Origin: Rhytidiadelphus loreus
Lineage: Eukaryota > Streptophyta > Bryopsida > Hypnales > Hylocomiaceae
DNA length: 64,000 nucleotides
Reading direction: 5' to 3'
Assembly (NCBI GenBank): GCA_947034895.1
Contig: OX344763.1
Coordinates: 58,857,093-58,921,092, forward strand
Shown: positions 52,201-63,864 of the stretch, one piece after another
Position numbering within the stretch: the stretch's first letter is position 1
Layout of the letters: each line of letters begins with the position of its first letter
Notes under the pieces: model-generated
The model's input: only the letters and a program-made list of their open reading frames with translations
The model's database searches: none
Told to the model about the DNA's origin: nothing
Made by a program: the position numbers and the translations under genes

Positions 52201-55200
52201 AGGTTGTGCAAGTTGCAAGTGCTCCTAAACTCATGAATTAATCAAGAAAATATATAATTGGGAGTCACGATGAATGACTTTCTAGTACGTGGAAATGAAA
52301 TATTCGTGCACGAACCTAGCCCTCTATTTTAAAGTCCAAAATATTGTAATCTCATGGAATTCATGTACAGAAATCTGGGAAAGAGGTTGTGCAAGTTGCA
52401 AGTGCTCCTAAACTCATGAATTAATCAAAAAAATATATAATTGGTGGTCACGATGAATGACTTTCTAGTACGTGAAAATGCAATATTCGTGCACGAACCT
52501 AGTCCTCTATTTTAAAGTCGACAAAATTGTAATCTCATGGAATTCATGTACAGAAATCTCGGAAAGAGGTTGTGCAAGTTGCAAGTGCTCCTAAACTCAT
52601 GAATTAATGAAAAAAATATTTAATTGGGAGTCACGATGAATGACTTTCTAGTACGTGAAAATGCAATATTCGTGCACGAACCTAGTCCTCTATTTTAAAG
52701 TCCACAAAATTGTAATCTCATGAAATTAATTGAATCAAATCTGGGAAAGAAGTTGTGCAAGTTGCAAGTGCTCCTAAACTCATGAATTAATGAAAAAAAT
52801 ATATAATTGGGAGTCACGATGAATGACTTTCTAGTACGTGAAAATGCAATATTCGTGCACGAACCTAGTCCTCTATTTTAAAGTCCACAAAATTGTAATC
52901 TCATGAAATTAATTGAATCAAATCTGGGAAAGAGGTTGTGCAAGTTGCAAGTGCTCCTAAACTCATGAATTAATCAAGAAAATATATAATTGGGAGTCAC
53001 GATGAATGACTTTCTAGTACGTGGAAATGAAATATTCGTGCACGAACCTTGCCCTCTATTTTAAAGTCGACAAAATTGTAATCTCATGGAATTCATGTAC
53101 AGAAATCTGGGAAAGAGGTTGTGCAAGTTGCAAGTGCTCCTAAACTCATGAATTAATCAAGAAAATATATAATTGGGACTCACGATGAATGACTTTCTAG
53201 TACGTGGAAATGAAATATTCGTGCACGAACCTAGCCCTCTATTTTAAAGTCCAAAATATTGTAATCTCATGGAATTCATGTACAGAAATCTGGGAAAGAG
53301 GTTGTGCAAGTTGCAAGTGCTCCTAAACTCATGAATTAATCAAGAAAATATATAATTGGGAGTCACGATGAATGACTTTCTAGTACGTGGAAATGAAATA
53401 TTCGTGCACGAACCTTGCCCTCTATTTTAAAGTCGACAAAATTGTAATCTCATGGAATTCATGTACAGAAATCTGGGAAAGAGGTTGTGCAAGTTGCAAG
53501 TGCTCCTAAACTCATGAATTAATCAAGAAAATATATAATTGGGAGTCACGATGAATGACTTTCTAGTACGTGGAAATGAAATATTCGTGCACGAACCTAG
53601 CCCTCTATTTTAAAGTCCAAAATATTGTAATCTCATGGAATTCATGTACAGAAATCTGGGAAAGAGGTTGTGCAAGTTGCAAGTGCTCCTAAACTCATGA
53701 ATTATTCAAAAAAATATATAATTGGTGGTCACGATGAATGACTTTCTAGTACGTGAAAATGCAATATTCGTGCACGAACCTAGTCCTCTATTTTAAAGTC
53801 GACAAAATTGTAATCTCATGGAATTCATGTACAGAAATCTGGGAAAGAGGTTGTGCAAGTTGCAAGTGCTCCTAACTCATGAATTAATGAAAAAAATATT
53901 TAATTGGGAGTCACGATGAATGACTTTCTAGTACGTGAAAATGCAATATTCGTGCACGAACCTAGTCCTCTATTTTAAAGTCCACAAAATTGTAATCTCA
54001 TGAAATTAATTGAATCAAATCTGGGAAAGAAGTTGTGCAAGTTGCAAGTGCTCCTAAACTCATGAATTAATGAAAAAAATATATAATTGGGAGTCACGAT
54101 GAATGACTTTCTAGTACGTGAAAATGCAATATTCGTGCACGAACCTAGTCCTCTATTTTAAAGTCCACAAAATTGTAATCTCATGAAATTAATTGAATCA
54201 AATCTGGGAAAGAAGTTGTGCAAGTTGCAAGTGCTCCTAAACTCATGAATTAATCAAGAAAATATATAATTGGGAGTCACGATGAATGACTTTCTAGTAC
54301 GTGGAAATGAAATATTCGTGCACGAACCTTGCCCTCTATTTTAAAGTCGACAAAACTGTAATCTCATGGAATTCATGTACAGAAATCTGGGAAAGAGGTT
54401 GTGCAAGTTGCAAGTGCTCCTAAACTCATGAATTAATCAAAAAAATATATAATTGGGACTCACGATGAATGACTTTCTAGTACGTGGAAATGAAATATTC
54501 GTGCACGAACCTAGCCCTCTATTTTAAAGTCCAAAATATTGTAATCTCATGGAATTCATGTACAGAAATCTGGGAAAGAGGTTGTGCAAGTTGCAAGTGC
54601 TCCTAAACTCATGAATTAATCAAGAAAATATATAATTGGGAGTCACGATGAATGACTTTCTAGTACGTGGAAATGAAATATTCGTGCACGAACCTTGCCC
54701 TCTATTTTAAAGTCGACAAAATTGTAATCTCATGGAATTCATGTACAGAAATCTGGGAAAGAGGTTGTGCAAGTTGCAAGTGCTCCTAAACTCATGAATT
54801 AATCAAGAAAATATATAATTGGGAGTCACGATGAATGACTTTCTAGTACGTGGAAATGAAATATTCGTGCACGAACCTAGCCCTCTATTTTAAAGTCCAA
54901 AATATTGTAATCTCATGGAATTCATGTACAGAAATCTGGGAAAGAGGTTGTGCAAGTTGCAAGTGCTCCTAAACTCATGAATTATTCAAAAAAATATATA
55001 ATTGGTGGTCACGATGAATGACTTTCTAGTACAAGAAAATGCAATATTCGTGCACGAACCTAGTCCTCTATTTTAAAGTCGACAAAATTGTAATCTCATG
55101 GAATTCATGTACAGAAATCTGGGAAAGAGGTTGTGCAAGTTGCAAGTGCTCCTAAACTCATGAATTAATGAAAAAAATATTTAATTGGGAGTCACGATGA

Positions 55201-56178
55201 ATGACTTTCTAGTACGTGAAAATGCAATATTCGTGCACGAACCTAGTCCTCTATTTTAAAGTCCACAAAATTGTAATCTCATGAAATTAATTGAATCAAA
55301 TCTGGGAAAGAAGTTGTGCAAGTTGCAAGTGCTCCTAAACTCATGAATTAATGAAAAAAATATATAATTGGGAGTCACGATGAATGACTTTCTAGTACGT
55401 GAAAATGCAATATTCGTGCACGAACCTAGTCCTCTATTTTAAAGTCCACAAAATTGTAATCTCATGAAATTAATTGAATCAAATCTGGGAAAGAAGTTGT
55501 GCAAGTTGCAAGTGCTCCTAAACTCATGAATTAATCAAGAAAATATATAATTGGGAGTCACGATGAATGACTTTCTAGTACGTGGAAATGAAATATTCGT
55601 GCACGAACCTTGCCCTCTATTTTAAAGTCGACAAAATTGTAATCTCATGGAATTCATGTACAGAAATCTGGGAAAGAGGTTGTGCAAGTTGCAAGTGCTC
55701 CTAAACTCATGAATTAATCAAGAAAATATATAATTGGGACTCACGATGAATGACTTTCTAGTACGTGGAAATGAAATATTCGTGCACGAACCTAGCCCTC
55801 TATTTTAAAGTCCAAAATATTGTAATCTCATGGAATTCATGTACAGAAATCTGGGAAAGAGGTTGTGCAAGTTGCAAGTGCTCCTAAACTCATGAATTAA
55901 TCAAAAAAATATATAATTGGGAGTCACGATGAATGACTTTCTAGTACGTGGAAATGAAATATTCGTGCACGAACCTTGCCCTCTATTTTAAAGTCGACAA
56001 AATTGTAATCTCATGGAATTCATGTACATAAATCTGGGAAAGAGGTTGTGCAAGTTGCAAGTGCTCCTAAACTCATGAATTAATCAAGAAAATATATAAT
56101 TGGGAGTCACGATGAATGACTTTCTAGTACGTGGAAATGAAATATTCGTGCACGAACCTGGCCCTCTATTTTAAAGTC
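43004..56178 (+). repeat. Block F: 7-monomer HOR of 1281 bp with two interruptions
   Basis: The unit order is: ATTATTC/GGTGG/GCAATATTC; then AATGAAAAAAATATTTAATT; then AATTGAATCA with AATGAAAA; then AATTGAATCA with AATCAAGA ending TTGCCCTC; then GGGACTCACG; then a monomer ending TTGCCCTC; then AATCAAGA ending AGCCCTC. Units start at 43004, 44285, 48494, 49775, 52337, 53618 and 54898. A 6-monomer version starts at 47396. The interruptions at 45566-47395 and 51056-52336 bring in CATTGAAAG, TTGCAATTGC/AATAAATC, TTTAGAAATTTGG and CTTATGAATT monomers. Unit 52337 has AATC in place of ATTATTC in its first monomer. Confidence 0.86.
53801..53982 (+). repeat. 182-bp monomer (CTCCTAACTC), monomer 295
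   Basis: GCTCCTAACTCATG near 53869-53882 has lost one A of the usual GCTCCTAAACTCATG. The matching AATAAATC marks at 51321 and 56444 are 5123 bp apart (28 x 183 minus 1), which confirms it. This is the only length change I found in the otherwise nearly invariant 46-85 segment of the monomer. Confidence 0.9.
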
Positions 56179-57093
56179 GACAAAATTGTAATCTCATGAA
56201 ATTCATTGAAAGAAATCTGGGAAAGAGGTTGTGCAAGTTGCAAGTGCTCCTAAACTCATGAATTAATCAAAAAAATATATAATTGGGAGTCACGATGAAT
56301 GACTTTCTAGTACGTGGAAATGAAATATTCGTGCACGAACCTTGCCCTCTATTTTAAAGTCGACAAAATTGTAATCTCATGGAATTCATGTACAGAAATC
56401 TGGGAAAGAAGTTGTGCAAGTTGCAATTGCTCCTAAACTCATGAATAAATCAAAAAAATATATAATTGGGAGTCATGATGAATGACTTTCTAGTACGTGG
56501 AAATGAAATATTTGTGCACGAACCTGGCCCTCTATTTTAAAGTCCACAAAACTATAATCTCATGGAATTCATGTTTAGAAATTTGGGAAAGACGTTGTGC
56601 AAGTTGCAAGTGTTCCTAAACTCATGAATTAATCAAGAAAATATATAATTGGGAGTCACGATGAATGACTTTCTAGTACGTGGAAATGAAATATTCGTGC
56701 ACGAACCTGGCCCTCTATTTTAAAGTCCACAAAATTGTAATCTCATGAAATTCATGTACAGAAATCTGGGAAAGAGGTTGTGCAAGTTGCAAGTGCTCCT
56801 AAACTTATGAATTAATCAAAAAAATATATAATTGGGAGTCACGATGAATGACTTTCTAGTACGTGGAAATGCAATATTCGTGCACGAACCTAGTCCTCTA
56901 TTTTAAAGTCCACAAAATTGTAATCTCATGGAATTCATGTACAGAAATCTGGGAAAGAGGTTGTGCAAGTTGCAAGTGCTCCTAAACTCATGAATTAATC
57001 AAAAAAATATATAATTGGGAGTCACGATGAATGACTTTCTAGTACGTGGAAATGCAATATTCGTGCACGAACCTTGCCCTCTATTTTAAAGTC

Positions 57094-59106
57094 GACAAAA
57101 TTGTAATCTCATGGAATTCATGTACATAAATCTGGGAAAGAGGTTGTGCAAGTTGCAAGTGCTCCTAAACTCATGAATTAATCAAGAAAATATATAATTG
57201 GGAGTCACGATGAATGACTTTCTAGTACGTGGAAATGAAATATTCGTGCACGAACCTTGCCCTGTATTTTAAAGTCGACAAAATTGTAATCTCATGGAAT
57301 TCATGTACAGAAATCTGGGAAAGAGGTTGTGCAAGTTGCAAGTGCTCCTAAACTCATGAATTAATCAAGAAAATATATAATTGGGAGTCACGATGAATGA
57401 CTTTCTAGTACGTGGAAATGAAATATTCGTGCACGAACCTGGCCCTCTATTTTAAAGTCGACAAAATTGTAATCTCATGAAATTCATTGAAAGAAATCTG
57501 GGAAAGAGGTTGTGCAAGTTGCAAGTGCTCCTAAACTCATGAATTAATCAAAAAAATATATAATTGGGAGTCACGATGAATGACTTTCTAGTACGTGGAA
57601 ATGAAATATTCGTGCACGAACCTTGCCCTCTATTTTAAAGTCCACAAAATTGTAATCTCATGGAATTCATGTACAGAAATCTGGGAAAGAAGTTGTGCAA
57701 GTTGCAATTGCTCCTAAACTCATGAATAAATCAAAAAAATATATAATTGGGAGTCATGATGTATGACTTTCTAGTACGTGGAAATGAAATATTCGTGCAC
57801 GAACCTGGCCCTCTATTTTAAAGTCCACAAAACTTTAATCTCATGGAATTCATGTTTAGAAATTTGGGAAAGACGTTGTGCAAGTTGCAAGTGTTCCTAA
57901 ACTCATGAATTAATCAAGAAAATATATAATTGGGAGTCACGATGAATGACTTTCTAGTACGTGGAAATGAAATATTCGTGCACGAACCTGGCCCTCTATT
58001 TTAAAGTCCACAAAATTGTAATCTCATGAAATTCATGTACAGAAATCTGGGAAAGAGGTTGTGCAAGTTGCAAGTGCTCCTAAACTCATGAATTAATCAA
58101 AAAAATATATAATTGGGAGTCACGATGAATGACTTTCTAGTACGTGGAAATGCAATATTCGTGCACGAACCTAGTCCTCTATTTTAAAGTCCACAAAATT
58201 GTAATCTCATGGAATTCATGTACAGAAATCTGGGAAAGAGGTTGTGCAAGTTGCAAGTGCTCCTAAACTCATGAATTAATCAAAAAAATATATAATTGGG
58301 AGTCACGATGAATGACTTTCTAGTACGTGGAAATGAAATATTCGTGCACGAACCTTGCCCTGTATTTTAAAGTCGACAAAATTGTAATCTCATGGAATTC
58401 ATGTACAGAAATCTGGGAAAGAGGTTGTGCAAGTTGCAAGTGCTCCTAAACTCATGAATTAATCAAGAAAATATATAATTGGGAGTCACGATGAATGACT
58501 TTCTAGTACGTGGAAATGAAATATTCGTGCACGAACCTGGCCCTCTATTTTAAAGTCGACAAAATTGTAATCTCATGAAATTCATTGAAAGAAATCTGGG
58601 AAAGAGGTTGTGCAAGTTGCAAGTGCTCCTAAACTCATGAATTAATCAAAAAAATATATAATTGGGAGTCACGATGAATGACTTTCTAGTACGTGGAAAT
58701 GAAATATTCGTGCACGAACCTTGCCCTCTATTTTAAAGTCCACAAAATTGTAATCTCATGGAATTCATGTACAGAAATCTGGGAAAGAAGTTGTGCAAGT
58801 TGCAATTGCTCCTAAACTCATGAATAAATCAAAAAAATATATAATTGGGAGTCATGATGAATGACTTTCTAGTACGTGGAAATGAAATATTCGTGCACGA
58901 ACCTGGCCCTCTATTTTAAAGTCCACAAAACTTTAATCTCATGGAATTCATGTTTAGAAATTTGGGAAAGACGTTGTGCAAGTTGCAAGTGTTCCTAAAC
59001 TCATGAATTAATCAAGAAAATATATAATTGGGAGTCATGATGAATGACTTTCTAGTACGTGGAAATGAAATATTCGTGCACGAACCTGGCCCTCTATTTT
59101 AAAGTC
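57094..59106 (+). repeat. 5-monomer segment repeated after 6 monomers (1098 bp)
   Basis: Monomers 313-317 and 319-323 share the order: ending TTGCCCTG; then AATCAAGA/GGCCCTC; then CATTGAAAG; then TTGCAATTGC with AATAAATC and CATGATG; then ACTTTAATC with TTTAGAAATTTGG. AATAAATC lies at 57725 and 58823. Monomers 313 and 319 differ at CATGTACATA versus CATGTACAGA. The first copy has a private GATGTATGAC near 57757. Confidence 0.8.
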
Positions 59107-59838
59107 CACAAAACTTTAATCTCATGGAATTCATGTTTAGAAATTTGGGAAAGACGTTGTGCAAGTTGCAAGTGTTCCTAAACTCATGAATTAATCAAGA
59201 AAATATATAATTGGGAGTCATGATGAATGACTTTCTAGTACGTGGAAATGAAATATTCGTGCACGAACCTTGCCCTCTATTTTAAAGTCCACAAAATTGT
59301 AATCTCATGGAATTCATGTACAGAAATCTGGGAAAGAAGTTGTGCAAGTTGCAATTGCTCCTAAACTCATGAATAAATCAAAAAAATATATAATTGGGAG
59401 TCATGATGAATGACTTTCTAGTACGTGGAAATGAAATATTTGTGCACGAACCTGGCCCTCTATTTTAAAGTCCACAAAACTATAATCTCATGGAATTCAT
59501 GTTTAGAAATTTGGGAAAGACGTTGTGCAAGTTGCAAGTGTTCCTAAACTCATGAATTAATCAAGGAAATATATAATTGGGAGTCATGATGAATGACTTT
59601 CTAGTACGTGGAAATGAAATATTCGTGCACGAACCTGGCCCTCTATTTTAAAGTCCACAAAACTTTAATCTCATGGAATTCATGTTTAGAAATTTGGGAA
59701 AGACGTTGTGCAAGTTGCAAGTGTTCCTAAACTCATGAATTAATCAAGAAAATATATAATTGGGAGTCACGATGAATGACTTTCTAGTACGTGGAAATGC
59801 AATATTCGTGCACGAACCTAGTCCTCTATTTTAAAGTC
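58924..59838 (+). repeat. Cluster of the divergent TTTAGAAATTTGG variant
   Basis: Four of these five monomers (starting at 58924, 59107, 59473 and 59656) are the most divergent variant in the window: ACTTTAATC or ACTATAATC at the start, ATGTTTAGAAATTTGGG, GACGTTG and AGTGTTCC. Elsewhere the variant is scattered as single copies starting at 14090, 18116, 20129, 21227, 45932, 51422, 56545, 57826 and 61852. It is absent from block D and from everything left of 14090. Confidence 0.85.
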
Positions 59839-62800
59839 CACAAAATTGTAATCTCATGAAATTCATGTACAGAAATCTGGGAAAGAGGTTGTGCAAGTTG
59901 CAAGTGCTCCTAAACTCATGAATTAATCAAAAAAATATATAATTGGGAGTCACGATGAATGACTTTCTAGTACGTGGAAATGAAATATTCGTGCACGAAC
60001 CTTGCCCTCTATTTTAAAGTCGACAAAATTGTAATCTCATGGAATTCATGTACATAAATCTGGGAAAGAAGTTGTGCAAGTTGCAATTGCTCCTAAACTC
60101 ATGAATTAATCAAGAAAATATATAATTGGGAGTCACGATGAATGACTTTCTAGTACGTGGAAATGAAATATTCGTGCATGAACCTGGCCCTCTATTTTAA
60201 AGTCCACAAAATTGTAATCTCATGAAATTCATTGAAAGAAATCTGGGAAAGAGGTTGTGCAAGTTGCAAGTGCTTCTAAACTCATGAATTAATCAAAAAA
60301 ATATATAATTGGGAGTCACGATGAATGACTTTCTAGTACGTGGAAATGAAATATTCGTGCACGAACCTTGCCCTCTATTTTAAAGTCGACAAAATTGTAA
60401 TCTGATGGAATTCATGTACATAAATCTCGGAAAGAGGTTGTACAAGTTGCAAGTGCTCCTAAACTCATGAATTAATCAAGAAAATATATAATTGGGAGTC
60501 ACGATGAATGACTTTCTAGTACGTGGAAATGAAATATTCGTGCACGAACCTGGCCCTCTATTTTAAAGTCGACAAAATTGTAATCTCATGAAATTCATTG
60601 AAAGAAATCTGGGAAAGAGGTTGTGCAAGTTGCAAGTGCTCCTAAACTCATGAATTAATCAAAAAAATATATAATTGGGAGTCACGATGAATGACTTTCT
60701 AGTACGTGGAAATGAAATATTCGTGCACGAACCTGGCCCTCTATTTTAAAGTCGACAAAATTGTAATCTCATGAAATTCATTGAAAGAAATCTGGGAAAG
60801 AGGTTGTGCAAGTTGCAAGTGCTCCTAAACTCATGAATTAATCAAAAAAATATATAATTGGGAGTCACGATGAATGACTTTCTAGTACGTGGAAATGAAA
60901 TATTCGTGCATGAACCTGGCCCTCTATTTTAAAGTCCACAAAATTGTAATCTCATGAAATTCATGTACAGAAATCTGGGAAAGAGGTTGTGCAAGTTGCA
61001 AGTGCTCCTAAACTCATGAATTAATCAAAAAAATATATAATTGGGAGTCACGATGAATGACTTTCTAGTACGTGGAAATGAAATATTCGTGCACGAACCT
61101 TGCCCTCTATTTTAAAGTCGACAAAATTGTAATCTGATGGAATTCATGTACATAAATCTCGGAAAGAGGTTGTGCAAGTTGCAAGTGCTCCTAAACTCAT
61201 GAATTAATCAAGAAAATATATAATTGGGAGTCACGATGAATGACTTTCTAGTACGTGGAAATGAAATATTCGTGCACGAACCTGGCCCTCTATTTTAAAG
61301 TCGACAAAATTGTAATCTCATGAAATTCATTGAAAGAAATCTGGAAAAGAGGTTGTGCAAGTTGCAAGTGCTCCTAAACTCATGAATTAATCAAAAAAAT
61401 ATATAATTGGGAGTCACGATGAATGACTTTCTAGTACGTGGAAATGAAATATTCGTGCACGAACCTGGCCCTCTATTTTAAAGTCGACAAAATTGTAATC
61501 TCATGAAATTCATTGAAAGAAATCTGGAAAAGAGGTTGTGCAAGTTGCAAGTGCTCCTAAACTCATGAATTAATCAAAAAAATATATAATTGGGAGTCAC
61601 GATGAATGACTTTCTAGTACGTGGAAATGAAATATTCGTGCACGAACCTTGCCCTCTATTTTAAAGTCCACAAAATTGTAATCTCATGGAATTCATGTAC
61701 AGAAATCTGGGAAAGAAGTTGTGCAAGTTGCAATTGCTCCTAAACTCATGAATAAATCAAAAAAATATATAATTGAGAGTCATGATGAATGACTTTCTAG
61801 TACGTGGAAATGAAATATTCGTGCACGAACCTGGCCCTCTATTTTAAAGTCCACAAAACTTTAATCTCATGGAATTCATGTTTAGAAATTTGGGAAAGAC
61901 GTTGTGCAAGTTGCAAGTGTTCCTAAACTCATGAATTAATCAAGAAAATATATAATTGGGAGTCACGATGAATGACTTTCTAGTACGTGGAAATGAAATA
62001 TTCGTGCACGAACCTGGCCCTCTATTTTAAAGTCCACAAAATTGTAATCTCATGAAATTCATGTACAGAAATCTGGGAAAGAGGTTGTGCAAGTTGCAAG
62101 TGCTCCTAAACTCATGAATTAATCAAAAAAATATATAATTGGGAGTCACGATGAATGACTTTCTAGTACGTGGAAATGCAATATTCGTGCACGAACCTAG
62201 TCCTCTATTTTAAAGTCCACAAAATTGTAATCTCATGGAATTCATGTACAGAAATCTGGGAAAGAGGTTGTGCAAGTTGCAAGTGCTCCTAAACTCATGA
62301 ATTAATCAAAAAAATATATAATTGGGAGTCACGATGAATGACTTTCTAGTACGTGGAAATGAAATATTCGTGCACGAACCTTGCCCTCTATTTTAAAGTC
62401 GACAAAATTGTAATCTCATGGAATTCATGTACATAAATCTGGGAAAGAAGTTGTGCAAGTTGCAATTGCTCCTAAACTCATGAATTAATCAAGAAAATAT
62501 ATAATTGGGAGTCACGATGAATGACTTTCTAGTACGTGGAAATGAAATATTCGTGCATGAACCTGGCCCTCTATTTTAAAGTCCACAAAATTGTAATCTC
62601 ATGAAATTCATTGAAAGAAATCTGGGAAAGAGGTTGTGCAAGTTGCAAGTGCTCCTAAACTCATGAATAAATCAAAAAAATATATAATTGGGAGTCACGA
62701 TGAATGACTTTCTAGTACGTGGAAATGAAATATTCGTGCACGAACCTTGCCCTCTATTTTAAAGTCGACAAAATTGTAATCTGATGGAATTCATGTACAT

Positions 62801-63864
62801 AAATCTCGGAAAGAGGTTGTGCAAGTTGCAAGTGCTCCTAAACTCATGAATTAATCAAGAAAATATATAATTGGGAGTCACGATGAATGACTTTCTAGTA
62901 CGTGGAAATGAAATATTCGTGCACGAACCTGGCCCTCTATTTTAAAGTCGACAAAATTGTAATCTCATGAAATTCATTGAAAGAAATCTGGGAAAGAGGT
63001 TGTGCAAGTTGCAAGTGCTCCTAAACTCATGAATTAATCAAAAAAATATATAATTGGGAGTCACGATGAATGACTTTCTAGTACGTGGAAATGAAATATT
63101 CGTGCACGAACCTTGCCCTCTATTTTAAAGTCGACAAAATTGTAATCTCATGGAATTCATATACATAAATCTGGGAAAGAAGTTGTGCAAGTTGCAATTG
63201 CTCCTAAACTCATGAATAAATCAAAAAAATATATAATTGGGAGTCACGATGAATGACTTTCTAGTACGTGGAAATGAAATATTCGTGCACGAACCTGGCC
63301 CTCTATTTTAAAGTCCACAAAACTGTAATCTCATGAAATTCATGTACAGAAATCTGGGAAAGAGGTTGTGCAAGTTGCAAGTGCTCCTAAACTCATGAAT
63401 TAATCAAAAAAATATATAATTGGGAGTCACGATGAATGACTTTCTAGTACGTGGAAATGCAATATTCGTGCACGAACCTAGTCCTCTATTTTAAAGTCCA
63501 CAAAATTGTAATCTCATGGAATTCATGTACAGAAATCTGGGAAAGAGGTTGTGCAAGTTGCAAGTGCTCCTAAACTCATGAATTAATCAAAAAAATATAT
63601 AATTGGGAGTCACGATGAATGACTTTCTAGTACGTGGAAATGAAATATTCGTGCACGAACCTTGCCCTCTATTTTAAAGTCGACAAAATTGTAATCTCAT
63701 GGAATTCATGTACATAAATCTGGGAAAGAAGTTGTGCAAGTTGCAATTGCTCCTAAACTCATGAATTAATCAAGAAAATATATAATTGGGAGTCACGATG
63801 AATGACTTTCTAGTACGTGGAAATGAAATATTCGTGCATGAACCTGGCCCTCTATTTTAAAGTC

